The notes under the pieces are model-generated. The model was not told the DNA's origin. It made no database searches and worked only from the letters and a program-made list of their open reading frames with translations. From AC-32 sp963715575 (GTDB lineage: Bacteria; Actinomycetota; Thermoleophilia; Gaiellales; Gaiellaceae), in the NCBI GenBank assembly GCA_963715575.1, contig OY970250.1, positions 2,418,001 through 2,482,000 of the forward strand: a stretch of 64,000 nucleotides of DNA, read 5' to 3'. Numbering within the stretch: position 1 is the stretch's first letter; each line of letters opens with the position of its first letter. Positions 32,601 through 41,168 of the stretch are shown here, piece by piece. The position numbers and the translations under genes are program-made.

Positions 32601-32759
32601 CTAGAAGCGGTGCTCGTCCGACGCGACGCGGCGTCCGAAGCCCGCGACGAAGGCGATGAAGAGCAGCACGCCGACGATCCCGACCACGATTCCGACCCAC
32701 GGGATCACGAACCCGAAGATGAGCCCGATCACGATCAGTGCGATGGCGACTCCGATCAT
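32601..32759 (-). CDS. Small two-span membrane protein
   Basis: A 52-residue minus-strand ORF: IGVAIALIVIGLIFGFVIPW then VGIVVGIVGVLLFIAFVAGF, two hydrophobic spans with a short loop, and a basic tail GRRVASDEHRF. ATG at 32759. It ends 32 bp before the double zinc-ribbon gene. Coding potential is supported by consistent high-GC third positions. Function unknown. Confidence 0.6.
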   Translation of the reverse strand: MIGVAIALIVIGLIFGFVIPWVGIVVGIVGVLLFIAFVAGFGRRVASDEHRF

Positions 32760-32792
32760 GAGCGGTGGGTTCCCGGCCCGCGAACTCGCAAA

Positions 32793-34220
32793 CTAGAGGT
32801 CGATCACGACGAGGCGCTCTTCGGTCAGCTCGCGCACCGCGTAGGCCGGTCCTTCGCGCGTGTTGCCGGAGTCCTTGATGCCGCCGTAGGGCATCTGGTC
32901 GGAGCGGAAGGTCGGCGCCTCGTTGACGATCACGCCGCCGAAGTCGAGCTCCTGCGCGGCTTGCATTGCCGCGTTGAGCCGCGTCGTGAAGATCCCGGCC
33001 TGCAGCCCGTAGCGCGTCGAGTTGGCGAGCTCGATCGCCTCGTCCAGCGAGTCGACCGCGCTCACCGTCACGACCGGGCCGAAGACCTCCTCGCAGCTGA
33101 CCTTCAGCTCAGGCGAGGCGTTCGCGATCACCGTCGGCTGGATCAGGCCGTCCTGCTCCTCGCCGCCGGCCAGGATCTCGGCGCCGTTGCCCTTCGCCTC
33201 TTCGATCCAGGCGAGGATCCGCTCCTTGGCGCCGGCGTCGATCACCGGCCCGACGTCGGTCTCCTCGTCGGCGGGGTCGCCGACCTTCAGCTCACGCACG
33301 CGCGGGACGAAGGCCTCGACGAAGCGCTCGTACGCGGGCCGCTCGACGTAGATCCGCTGCACCGAGATGCAGCTCTGACCTGCGAAGGCGAAGGCGTTCG
33401 CGGCGAGCGCCGCCGCGGTCGCCTCGATGTCCGCGTCGGCCGTGACGATCACCGGCGTCGCATTGCCGAGCTCGAGGCTGACCTTCTTCTTCGGCGCCCG
33501 CTCCTTCAGGCCCCAGCCGACGCCGCCCGAGCCGGTGAACGTGATCGCCTTCACGCGCTCGTCCTCGACCAGCACGTCGCCGATCTCGGCCGAAGAGCCG
33601 ACGACGACGCTGAGCCAGCCCGGCGGGAGACCTGCCTCGTCCTCGAGCTCCGCCAGCAGCAGCGCCGAGAGCGGCGTCTGGCTCGCGGGCTTGAGCACGA
33701 CCGCGCAGCCGGCTGCGAGTGCCGGCGCCAGCTTGTGCGCGACGAGGTTGAGCGGGAAGTTGAACGGCGAGATCGCGCCGACGATCCCGATCGGGCGTCG
33801 CAGCGTGAAGCCGAGCTTGCCCTCGCCCGCCTGCGCGGCGTCCATCGGCACCATCTCGCCGGCGAGCTTGCGCGCCTCGACGGCTGCGAAGGTGTAGGTC
33901 GACATCGCCCGAGAGGTCTCGACGCGGGCGGCCTTGAGCGGCTTGCCCGCCTCGTCCGAGATCTGCCTCGCGATCTCGTCGTGGCGCCGCGCGATCCCGG
34001 CGACGACCTTGACGAGGATCTCCGCCCGCTTGTGGGCCGCGAGCGGCTCGCGCATCGCCTGCTCGGCGGCGTCGATTGCCCGCTTGGTCTCGTCGGCCCC
34101 GCCCTTGGCGACTCGGCTGACGACCTCGCCCGAGAACGGCGAGCGCACCTCGAGCCACTCGCCGGTCTCGATCCATTCCCCTGCGACGAGCAGCTTCTTT
34201 TCGCCGGTCGTGACGGCCAC
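32793..34220 (-). CDS. NAD(P)-dependent aldehyde dehydrogenase
   Basis: 475 residues. Motifs: PFNFPLNLVAHKLAPALAAG (cofactor fold), FTGSGGVGWGL, the general-base Glu in SLELGN, the catalytic Cys in AGQSCISVQRIYV, and EEVFGPVV. The set fits the ALDH branch that oxidises lactaldehyde, succinate semialdehyde or glyceraldehyde-3-phosphate; the exact substrate cannot be read. The GTG at 34220 is preceded by a leaderless -10 (TAGACT, seven bases upstream). It diverges from the thiolase gene across 21 bp. Confidence 0.88.
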   Translation of the reverse strand: MAVTTGEKKLLVAGEWIETGEWLEVRSPFSGEVVSRVAKGGADETKRAIDAAEQAMREPLAAHKRAEILVKVVAGIARRHDEIARQISDEAGKPLKAARVETSRAMSTYTFAAVEARKLAGEMVPMDAAQAGEGKLGFTLRRPIGIVGAISPFNFPLNLVAHKLAPALAAGCAVVLKPASQTPLSALLLAELEDEAGLPPGWLSVVVGSSAEIGDVLVEDERVKAITFTGSGGVGWGLKERAPKKKVSLELGNATPVIVTADADIEATAAALAANAFAFAGQSCISVQRIYVERPAYERFVEAFVPRVRELKVGDPADEETDVGPVIDAGAKERILAWIEEAKGNGAEILAGGEEQDGLIQPTVIANASPELKVSCEEVFGPVVTVSAVDSLDEAIELANSTRYGLQAGIFTTRLNAAMQAAQELDFGGVIVNEAPTFRSDQMPYGGIKDSGNTREGPAYAVRELTEERLVVIDL

Positions 34221-34226
34221 GAGGGC

Positions 34227-34233
34227 TAGTCTA
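34227..34233. promoter_or_regulatory. Overlapping divergent -10 hexamers
   Basis: Plus-strand TAGTCT (34227-34232), nine bases before the thiolase GTG, and minus-strand TAGACT (34233-34228), seven bases before the aldehyde dehydrogenase GTG, share five base pairs within CTAGTCTAG. Two RNA polymerases could not open both at once. Confidence 0.5.
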
Positions 34234-34241
34234 GAACCGTC

Positions 34242-35393
34242 GTGGAGCGTGCCGAGGCTTTCATCGTCGACGCCGTCCGCTCGCCGATCGGCAGGCGGAA
34301 CGGCACGCTTGCCTCGCTCCGCGCGGACGAGCTGGCGGGGCAGGTGCTGAACGCGCTCGTGGAGCGAAACGGCCTCGATCCGGCCGAGGTCGAGGACGTG
34401 CAGCTGGGCTGCGTCTCGCAGGTCGGCGAGCAGGGCTGGAACATCGGCCGGATGGCGCCGCTCGTCGCGGGCTGGCCCGACTCGGTGCCCGGCGCGACCG
34501 TCGACCGGCAATGCGGCTCGTCCATGCAGTGCAACTTCAACGCGGCCTCCGCGGTGTGGTCGGGCCAGCTGGACGTGGTCGTCGCGGCCGGCGTCGAGTC
34601 GATGTCGCGCGTGCCGATGGGCTCGAGCGGCGGCGACCTTTCGTCGAAGCTCCTCGAGCGCTGGGAGATCGTCCCGCAGGGCATCTCGGCCGAGCTGATC
34701 GCGGAGGAGTGGGGTCTCACGCGTGAGGAGCTCGATGCCTACTCCTACGAGTCGCATCGCCGCGCGCTCGCCGCAATCGAGGCGGGCCGCTTCGAGCGCG
34801 AGGTCGTGCCGGTCGAGGTCTCGAACCCGCACACGGGTGTCGTGTTCGGCGTCGACGAGACGCCGCGGGCCGACACCTCGCTCGAGGCGCTGGCGGCGCT
34901 GAAGCCGGCGTTCGTCCTCGACGGGAAGGTGACGGCCGGAAACTCGAGCCAGATCTGCGACGGCGCCGCGGCCGTGCTGGTCGCGAGCCAGGCCGCCTGC
35001 TCGCGGCTCGGCCTGGAGCCGCGTGCACGGTTCGTCTCGTTCGGCTTGGTCGGCGTCGACCCCCGGCTGATGCTGCACGGCAACCCGCAGGCCTGCGAAC
35101 GGGCACTCGCTCGCGCGGGCCTCGGCTGGGACGACGTCGCCGTGGTCGAGGTGAACGAGGCCTTCGCCTCGGTCGCGCTCCAGTTCATGCGCGACGCGGG
35201 CCTCGAGGAGCGGTGGGCCGACGTCAACCCGAACGGCGGCGGCATCTCACTGGGCCATCCACTCGGCGCGACCGGCGCGCGGGTGACGGCGACGCTGCTC
35301 GGCGAGCTCGAGCGGCGCGGCGAGCGGTGCGGCGTGGCGACGATGTGCATCGGCTTCGGCCAGGCGATCGCGGCTGTGATCGAGCGGGTTTGA
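34242..35393 (+). CDS. Acetyl-CoA acetyltransferase-type thiolase
   Basis: 383 residues. Catalytic residues are all present: nucleophilic Cys in DRQCGSSMQ (~88), NEAFASVALQ, His in GHPLGATGAR and the second Cys in ATMCIGFGQ. It either condenses or cleaves acyl-CoA units in beta-oxidation or acetoacetyl-CoA synthesis. Followed in the operon by a methyltransferase (TTGA overlap) and a 3-hydroxyacyl-CoA dehydrogenase, which suggests a short-chain acyl-CoA pathway. Confidence 0.92.
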   Translation: MERAEAFIVDAVRSPIGRRNGTLASLRADELAGQVLNALVERNGLDPAEVEDVQLGCVSQVGEQGWNIGRMAPLVAGWPDSVPGATVDRQCGSSMQCNFNAASAVWSGQLDVVVAAGVESMSRVPMGSSGGDLSSKLLERWEIVPQGISAELIAEEWGLTREELDAYSYESHRRALAAIEAGRFEREVVPVEVSNPHTGVVFGVDETPRADTSLEALAALKPAFVLDGKVTAGNSSQICDGAAAVLVASQAACSRLGLEPRARFVSFGLVGVDPRLMLHGNPQACERALARAGLGWDDVAVVEVNEAFASVALQFMRDAGLEERWADVNPNGGGISLGHPLGATGARVTATLLGELERRGERCGVATMCIGFGQAIAAVIERV

Positions 35394-36019
35394 GCGAGGA
35401 CGATCCCAAGCGGATCGTCGAACGAGGCTACGACGCGATCGCGGACCGGTTCGCCGGGTGGCAGGAGCAGATCTCCGACGAGACGCGGCTTCGATACCTC
35501 GCGGACCTGCTCGAGCTGCTGCCCGAACGACCGGACGTGCTCGAGCTCGGGGTGGGGGCCAGAGTGGAGTCGAGCCAGATCCTCGCGGCCAGCGGCCGGT
35601 TGACGGGGATCGACCTCTCTCGCGAGCAGCTGCGCCGCGCGCGGGACCGCCTGTCGGGCGCGACGCTGATCCATGGGGACTTCACCGGCGCCGATCTGCC
35701 ACCGGCGGCCTTCGATGCTGTCGTCTCCTTCTACGTGCTCAACAACCTCCCGCAGCCGGAGCTCGCACCGCTCTTCCGGCGCATCACGGAGTGGCTGCGT
35801 CCCGGCGGCTGGTTTTTCGCGAGCCTCCCGAGCTCGGACAACCCGGGCTGGCGCGGCGATTGGCTCGGAGTCGAGATGTACTTCGCCGGCTGCGACCCGG
35901 AGACGAACCGGACGCTCGCAGAGGATGCGGGCCTCGAGGTCGTGCGGGACGAGCTCGAGACGATGGTCGAGCCAGAGGGCGAGGTGCGCTGGCAGTGGCT
36001 CCTTGCTCAACGGCTGTAG
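35390..36019 (+). CDS. Class I SAM-dependent methyltransferase
   Basis: 209 residues from a TTG that overlaps the thiolase stop (TTGA). SAM-binding motif I is VLELGVGARVES, motif II TGIDLSREQL, then LIHGDFTGADLPPAAFDAVVSFY with NNLPQPEL. Motif I lacks the usual GxGxG, having GVGARV. The substrate is unknown; UbiE/small-molecule methyltransferases are the nearest type. The -10 of the next gene lies at its very end. Confidence 0.82.
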   Translation: MSEDDPKRIVERGYDAIADRFAGWQEQISDETRLRYLADLLELLPERPDVLELGVGARVESSQILAASGRLTGIDLSREQLRRARDRLSGATLIHGDFTGADLPPAAFDAVVSFYVLNNLPQPELAPLFRRITEWLRPGGWFFASLPSSDNPGWRGDWLGVEMYFAGCDPETNRTLAEDAGLEVVRDELETMVEPEGEVRWQWLLAQRL

Positions 36020-36030
36020 GATCGCGCGCC

Positions 36031-36885
36031 GTGGAGATCACGCGCGTCGGGGTCGTCGGGCTCGGCACGATGGGTGCCGGGATCGCTCAGGTCTGCCTGC
36101 AGGCCGGCTTCGAGGTCGTCGGCCGCGAGGTCGAGCCCGAGCTCGGCGAGCGCGCTCGCGAGCGGATCGACCACTACCTCGGCCGCGGCGTGGAGAAGGA
36201 GCGCCTGACCCAGGACGACAAGGACGCCGCGCTCGGCCGTCTGACGCTGACGACGGAGCTCGCCGACCTGGCCGGCTGCCGGCTCGTGATCGAGGCCGCC
36301 TTCGAGGATCTCGCCGTCAAGCGCGAGCTCTTCGCCGAGCTCGACCGCCTCGTGCCGCCGCCAGCAATTCTGGCCACCAACACCTCCGCGCTCTCGGTCA
36401 CGCAAATCGCGGACGCGACGCAGACGCCCGAGCGCGTCGTGGGCATGCACTTCTTCAACCCGGCGCCGGTGCTGCCGCTGGTCGAGGTCGTCCGCACCGC
36501 CCACACGAGCGACGAGTCCTTCGACGCGTCGTTCGCGTTCGCCCAGCGGCTCGGCAAGGAGCCCGTCGCCTGCAACGACACGCCCGGCTTCATCGTCAAC
36601 CGGATCCTGATCCCGCTGCTGAACGACTGCGTGCGCGTGCTCGACGAGGCCCGGGTCAGCCCCGAGGACGTCGACCGCGCGATGCGGTTCGGCGCCGGCT
36701 GGCCGATCGGCCCCTGTGCCCTGATCGACCTGATCGGCGTCGACATCCACGTCCACGCGTCCGAGGCGCTGCACGGCGCGCTCGGCGAGGCGCGGATGGC
36801 CCCACCGGAGCGGCTGCTCGAGCTGCAGCGCGAGGGACACCTCGGCCGGAAGACGGGCCGGGGCTTCTTCACCTACGAGAGCTAG
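36031..36885 (+). CDS. 3-hydroxybutyryl-CoA dehydrogenase
   Basis: 284 residues. NAD-binding GLGTMGAGIAQVCLQAG (residues ~10-26), then IEAAFEDLAVKRELF, catalytic His in GMHFFNPAPVLPLVEV and Asn in DTPGFIVNRILIPLLND. It interconverts 3-hydroxyacyl-CoA and 3-ketoacyl-CoA, the step before thiolase cleavage, matching its neighbour. The GTG is preceded by TAGGAT at eight bases. Its stop shares CTAG with the convergent gene. Confidence 0.92.
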   Translation: MEITRVGVVGLGTMGAGIAQVCLQAGFEVVGREVEPELGERARERIDHYLGRGVEKERLTQDDKDAALGRLTLTTELADLAGCRLVIEAAFEDLAVKRELFAELDRLVPPPAILATNTSALSVTQIADATQTPERVVGMHFFNPAPVLPLVEVVRTAHTSDESFDASFAFAQRLGKEPVACNDTPGFIVNRILIPLLNDCVRVLDEARVSPEDVDRAMRFGAGWPIGPCALIDLIGVDIHVHASEALHGALGEARMAPPERLLELQREGHLGRKTGRGFFTYES

Positions 36886-38495
36886 CGCGCCAGCCGCGAC
36901 CAGACGTTGTCGACCAGGCGCGAGACTGCCGGGTCGGTGATCGACGCCGTGAAGTTGAGCGCGCCCGCGGCGAAGACCCGGGCGCCCGAGCTGGCCTCGT
37001 AGTAGGTCATCTCGGCGTCGTGCGAGCCGATCGCATTCGGGAACCGTGCCAGCAGGCGTGTCCCGGGCGGCGAGCTCGGCGCCCGCGCGTCGATCTCGAT
37101 TCCGTAGCGCCCGAACGACGAGCCGTTGTGCAGACCCGTGCCGGCGAAGGCCCACGGCGACGCGGTCGCGCCCTGCACGAGGTACGGCGCCTGCGAGCTG
37201 CCGTAGTTGGAGGCCGCCCACTGCACGCCCACGAGCGATGCCTCGGGCTTGCCGAGCGAACGCCACATCGCGACCCGCCGCAGCGTCTGACCCGAGCGCG
37301 TCACCTTCCAGAAGAAGTTGTTCGCCGAGAGGAACATCAGGTCGCCGCCGAGGTCGCGGTAGCGGCTGACGACGTCGTAGGCGTGAGCGCTGACGTACTC
37401 CTCGTGGCCGGGGAAGACGACCAGGTCGTAGGCGCGCCGCAGCGCGTCGCCGTTTGCCACCCGCTCGAGGTCGTCGTCGGTGAGGAAGTCGACCTGCTTG
37501 CCGGTGCGGCTCAGCCAGGAGATGAAGCTCAGGTCCCAGTCGCGGAATCGGAAGGGGACGCCGAAGTCGAGGAACGGACGTGTCAGGTCGACCGTCGGGC
37601 TCGCGCCGCCGACGTACCAGCTGTCGCCCCAGCCGTCGCCGCTCCGGTCGAGGAAGTTGTAGGCCTGCCACGTGTTGGTCGAGAGCACGACCGCGACCTT
37701 GTGCTCGCCGAGCGTGCGCGGCCGCAGGATCAGCGGCGCGTAGCCGACCCGTCCGTCCGCGGAGTTCACCCGCAGGAAGTAGAGGCCGCTCTGCGCGACG
37801 CCGGCGGCGCTGATCTGCACGTAGTGGACCGCGCTGCCGCGAGTCGGCCAGGCGAGCTGTACCGCGGGCGCGACCGCCACGCCGCCGGTGCGCAGGTCGT
37901 GCACGGTCGGCTTCGGCAGGCTCGCGAACGAGAAGAGCTGCAGCCGCACGCGCTTCGCGTCGGTCGAGATGCCGACGGTCGCCGTCCCGCCGATCGGATA
38001 GCTGCGGGCGAGGAAGCCGACGCGGATTCCCTGCACGCGGACGACCAGCCCGCTCGTCAGCCGGCTCCGCCGCGGCGGCTCGTAGCCGTAGACGCGACGG
38101 CCGCCGTTCTGGCCGGTGACGACGAACCGGACCAGGTACGTGCGGTCGGGTGTCGATCGCGCCGGCCGCCAGACGATCGTGTGAGGGCCGGCCGGCAGCT
38201 GCCGCTTCGTGCTCCAGATCGTCTGCACCGGGCGGCGCACCTCGTCCGTCGCGACCACGCGCACCTCGACGGTGGCGGCGCGGTCGAGCTTGAAGCGGAT
38301 CAGCGCGCGGTCGCGAAAGCCGTCGCCGTTCGGGCTGACCGTCGCCAGCCAGGGCGTGTCGCCCGCGAAGGGCGTGCCGCCGTTCGAGACGCGCAGCCCG
38401 AGCAGGCGCGGCGGTCCCGTCTGGGCGTGCGTAGCGGCCGCGGCTCCCACCGCGAGCCCCGCTGCCAGCCCCGCTATCGCCAAGCGTTTACGCAT
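36882..38495 (-). CDS. Secreted protein with N,N-dimethylformamidase-beta-like domain
   Basis: 537 residues, signal peptide ~1-24 (cleavage after THA). Residues ~30-130 look like a FlgD/Ig-like domain (SPNGDGFRDRALIRFKLDRA, containing the Ca-binding-style SPNGDGFRD). The C-terminal half (STNTWQAYNFLDRSGDGWGD, VVFPGHEEYVSAHAYD, GGDLMFLSANNFFWKV) matches the domain named for the dimethylformamidase large subunit, found in many secreted actinobacterial proteins of unknown activity. A real DMF hydrolase role is not implied. Confidence 0.75.
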   Translation of the reverse strand: MRKRLAIAGLAAGLAVGAAAATHAQTGPPRLLGLRVSNGGTPFAGDTPWLATVSPNGDGFRDRALIRFKLDRAATVEVRVVATDEVRRPVQTIWSTKRQLPAGPHTIVWRPARSTPDRTYLVRFVVTGQNGGRRVYGYEPPRRSRLTSGLVVRVQGIRVGFLARSYPIGGTATVGISTDAKRVRLQLFSFASLPKPTVHDLRTGGVAVAPAVQLAWPTRGSAVHYVQISAAGVAQSGLYFLRVNSADGRVGYAPLILRPRTLGEHKVAVVLSTNTWQAYNFLDRSGDGWGDSWYVGGASPTVDLTRPFLDFGVPFRFRDWDLSFISWLSRTGKQVDFLTDDDLERVANGDALRRAYDLVVFPGHEEYVSAHAYDVVSRYRDLGGDLMFLSANNFFWKVTRSGQTLRRVAMWRSLGKPEASLVGVQWAASNYGSSQAPYLVQGATASPWAFAGTGLHNGSSFGRYGIEIDARAPSSPPGTRLLARFPNAIGSHDAEMTYYEASSGARVFAAGALNFTASITDPAVSRLVDNVWSRLAR

Positions 38496-38549
38496 TCCTT
38501 ACAACCCGCTGATCCCCAACTCACCTGGGGCGCCGATACTGTCGAGCAG

Positions 38550-39029
38550 ATGAGGCGGATCCTCGGACTCACCCTGCTCCTGCTGGCCATCACGGTACCG
38601 CTCGCGCTGGCCGCCGGCACCCCGACGGACGGGACGCTCTCGGTCAAGCGCGGCCGCGGGGTGGTGACGCTCAAGGTCACCGGCACGATCATCGGCCACG
38701 TGAACAACGGCCGCATTCAGGTGCGCGACTTCAAGCCCAAGGACGGCAACGATCCGCAGTGGAGCTGCAAGCGGCATCGCATCTCGCGGCAGGTGAGCTA
38801 CTGCAAGGGCCGCAAGCTCGGCGTCCGCGTCGACGACGGCCGCTTCACCGTCACCGTCAGGGGCACCGGGATCTCGATCTCGGCCGTGGCGCACGGCCAG
38901 GTGGACATCGACGGCACGGGCGAGAACGGCCTGAACGACGGCGTGATGTCGATCGACGACGACCCCTATCAGTCGCTGCCGGACTTCCTGACGACGTTCG
39001 ATCTCGGGTCGCCGTCGCCCCGGAGCTGA
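38550..39029 (+). CDS. Secreted beta-rich protein, function unknown
   Basis: 159 residues with a signal peptide (~1-21, MRRILGLTLLLLAITVPLA, cleavage near ALA). The mature part alternates short hydrophobic and polar segments (GTLSVKRGRGVVTLKVTG, RGTGISISAVAHGQVDIDG) as in a small beta-sandwich or OB-like fold, with two Cys (WSCKRH, SYCKGR) likely forming a disulfide. ATG preceded by GATACT nine bases upstream. It ends 21 bp before a response regulator that has its own -10. Unrecognised family. Confidence 0.65.
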   Translation: MRRILGLTLLLLAITVPLALAAGTPTDGTLSVKRGRGVVTLKVTGTIIGHVNNGRIQVRDFKPKDGNDPQWSCKRHRISRQVSYCKGRKLGVRVDDGRFTVTVRGTGISISAVAHGQVDIDGTGENGLNDGVMSIDDDPYQSLPDFLTTFDLGSPSPRS

Positions 39030-39038
39030 CGTCCTCTC

Positions 39039-39044
39039 TATCCT
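39039..39044 (+). promoter_or_regulatory. -10 hexamer, leaderless promoter of the two-component operon
   Basis: TATCCT, six bases before the ATG at 39051. Confidence 0.55.
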
Positions 39045-39050
39045 GAGGCC

Positions 39051-39758
39051 ATGACAGCCCAGGCGCAGACGGTGTTGGTGGTCGAGGACGAGTCGTCGAT
39101 CGCCTCGTTCGTCGCGCTCTACCTGAAGAACGCCGGCTACGCGGTTCGCACCGTCGCCACCGGCACGGATGCGCTCGCGCAGTCCGCCGCTGAGCGGCCC
39201 GACCTGATTGTGCTCGACCTGATGCTGCCGGACGTGGACGGGATCGAGGTCTGCCGCCGGATCCGCAAGGACTCCGACGTGCCGATCCTGATGCTGACCG
39301 CGCGCGACGAGGACGTGGACAAGATCATCGGGCTCGAGGTCGGCGCCGACGACTACCTGACGAAGCCGTTCAACCCGCGCGAGCTGGTCGCGCGCGTGAA
39401 GTCGATCCTGCGCCGCAGCGTCCCCGAGCGGCGCGAGTCCGAGTCGAAGCAGCTCAAGCACGGCGACCTCGAGATCGACGCCGGCCGCCGCGAGGCACGG
39501 GTCGCGGGCGAGGAGATCCAGCTCGCGCCCAAGGAGTTCGACCTGCTCTGGGAGCTGCTCGACCACAACGGCCTCGTTTTGACGCGCGACCAGCTGCTCG
39601 AGCGTGTCTGGGGCTACACGTTCGCCGGTGACACGCGCACGGTGGACGTGCACGTTCGCCAGCTTCGCCGCAAGCTGGGCGACGCTTCGCCGATCGTCAC
39701 CGTCTGGGGGGTCGGCTACAAGGTCGCGCCCCCGCGGGACGCGGCGGTCAGCGTCTAG
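39051..39758 (+). CDS. OmpR-family response regulator
   Basis: 235 residues. Receiver: acidic pair in VVEDESS, phosphoacceptor Asp in IVLDLMLPD, Lys in LTKPFN. The C-terminal winged helix runs LKHGDLEIDAGRREARV to VWGVGYKVAPP. Its gene is followed after 15 bp by a histidine kinase, with which it forms a normal two-component pair. Stimulus unknown. A leaderless -10 precedes it. Confidence 0.92.
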   Translation: MTAQAQTVLVVEDESSIASFVALYLKNAGYAVRTVATGTDALAQSAAERPDLIVLDLMLPDVDGIEVCRRIRKDSDVPILMLTARDEDVDKIIGLEVGADDYLTKPFNPRELVARVKSILRRSVPERRESESKQLKHGDLEIDAGRREARVAGEEIQLAPKEFDLLWELLDHNGLVLTRDQLLERVWGYTFAGDTRTVDVHVRQLRRKLGDASPIVTVWGVGYKVAPPRDAAVSV

Positions 39759-39773
39759 GCGCCCGGGGCCGCG

Positions 39774-41159
39774 ATGCTGCGGTCGCTGCGCTTCCAGCTC
39801 CCGGCGCTCTTCCTGCTCGGCGTGGTCGTCGCGGGCCTCGTCTCGGCGGCGATCGCGCTGCGGTTGTTCCGGTCGTACGCGGAGAGCCGCGCACGCGCGC
39901 AGGCCTATCAAGAGCTCGCGCGCGAGGCGAACGGGCTGACGCAGCTCTACGGCCAGCAGGCGGGGCTGAAGCTGCTCTCGGCGCGTCGGCTCGAGCTTGC
40001 GACCGGCGACAAGATCTTCTACCAGCCCAGGGCCCGCGGGCTCGACCCGTTCCCGGGTCAGGGGCCCGCGTTCACGCCGCTGCCGAAGGGCGTGCTCAAC
40101 CCGAAAGCGCGCTTCGGCGACCGCGGGGTCACCTTCGTCTTCCGGCCGCCCGGCTCCGAGACGAAGCTGCTCGCCGCGGCGAGGCCGCTGCAGGTCGGGA
40201 AGAAGGTGTTCGGGGCGATCGTGGTCGCCAAGCCGGAGACGGTGCTCGACCAGCGATGGCTCGCGCTGATCGAGCGGCTGCTGATCGCGTTCGCGGGCGG
40301 CGTGCTCGTGGCGGCGGCGTTCGCCTGGTACTCGTCGCGCCGGATCACCACGCCGGTGCTGCAGCTCTCCGCGGCCGCGGACGAGGTGGCCCACGGCAAC
40401 TACGACGTCGAGGTGCCGAGCGGCGGCGCGGGCGAGATAGGCGTCCTCGCGGAGCGGTTCGGCCAGATGGCCTCGCGGCTCGGCGAGGCCGAGGAGCTGG
40501 AGCGCAACTTCCTGATGACGGTCTCCCACGAGCTGCGCACGCCGCTGACCGCGATTCGCGGCCACGTCGGCGCGCTGCGCGAGGGCGTCGTCACCGACGA
40601 CGAGCTGCGGGCCGCCTCGCTGACCGTGATCGCGGCGGAGGCCGAGCGGCTCGAGCGGCTCGTCGGGGACGTGCTCGACCTGGCGAAGCTCGACGCGCAC
40701 CGCTTCACCGTGCTGCGCGAGGAGGTCGACATGGAGCGGCTTGTCGACCGCGCCTATGCCACCTTCAGCGAGGAGGCGCGGCGACGACGGATCGACTACC
40801 GGCGCGCGCTCGAGGCGAAGCCCGTGATCGTCTCCGACGGCGACCGCGTCCTGCAGATCATCACCAACCTGCTCTCGAACGCCTTCCGCTGGACGCCAGA
40901 CGGCGGCAGTGTCGGCCTCGAGCTGACCGCGACCGACGGCAGCGTCTATATCGGCGTCGCCGACAGCGGGCCGGGAATCCCGCCTTCCGAGCGTGAGCGG
41001 ATCTTCCGCCCGTTCTGGTCGCGCGGCGGCGGCGGCACCGGGCTCGGCCTGGCCATCGCAAGCGAACTCGCGGCGGCGCTCGGCGGGCGGATCAGCCTCG
41101 ACAGCTCGGCGGAGACCGGGAGCCGCTTCGAGCTGATGCTGCCGACGCGCCCGAGATAG
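39774..41159 (+). CDS. Sensor histidine kinase
   Basis: 461 residues: N-terminal helix (~9-31), an extracytoplasmic sensor domain (~32-160), second helix (~168-188), HAMP (~190-240), HisKA with His in MTVSHELRTPLTAIRGH, and HATPase with NLLSNAFRWTP, DSGPGIPPSER and GGTGLGLAIASELA. Complete catalytic set. Partner of the response regulator just upstream. The periplasmic domain is not of a family I recognise. Confidence 0.92.
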   Translation: MLRSLRFQLPALFLLGVVVAGLVSAAIALRLFRSYAESRARAQAYQELAREANGLTQLYGQQAGLKLLSARRLELATGDKIFYQPRARGLDPFPGQGPAFTPLPKGVLNPKARFGDRGVTFVFRPPGSETKLLAAARPLQVGKKVFGAIVVAKPETVLDQRWLALIERLLIAFAGGVLVAAAFAWYSSRRITTPVLQLSAAADEVAHGNYDVEVPSGGAGEIGVLAERFGQMASRLGEAEELERNFLMTVSHELRTPLTAIRGHVGALREGVVTDDELRAASLTVIAAEAERLERLVGDVLDLAKLDAHRFTVLREEVDMERLVDRAYATFSEEARRRRIDYRRALEAKPVIVSDGDRVLQIITNLLSNAFRWTPDGGSVGLELTATDGSVYIGVADSGPGIPPSERERIFRPFWSRGGGGTGLGLAIASELAAALGGRISLDSSAETGSRFELMLPTRPR

Positions 41160-41162
41160 CCT
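41157..41162 (+). promoter_or_regulatory. -10 hexamer before the UbiA-family gene
   Basis: TAGCCT, six bases before the GTG at 41169; its TAG doubles as the stop codon of the kinase gene. Confidence 0.5.
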
Positions 41163-41168
41163 CCGCGC

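Noticed and set aside
35673..38549. Most of a 1118-codon plus-strand frame ending at 39029
   Set aside because: Only its last 159 codons (from 38550) look like a protein (signal peptide, beta-rich). The rest lies over genes in other frames and has random Arg-rich composition.
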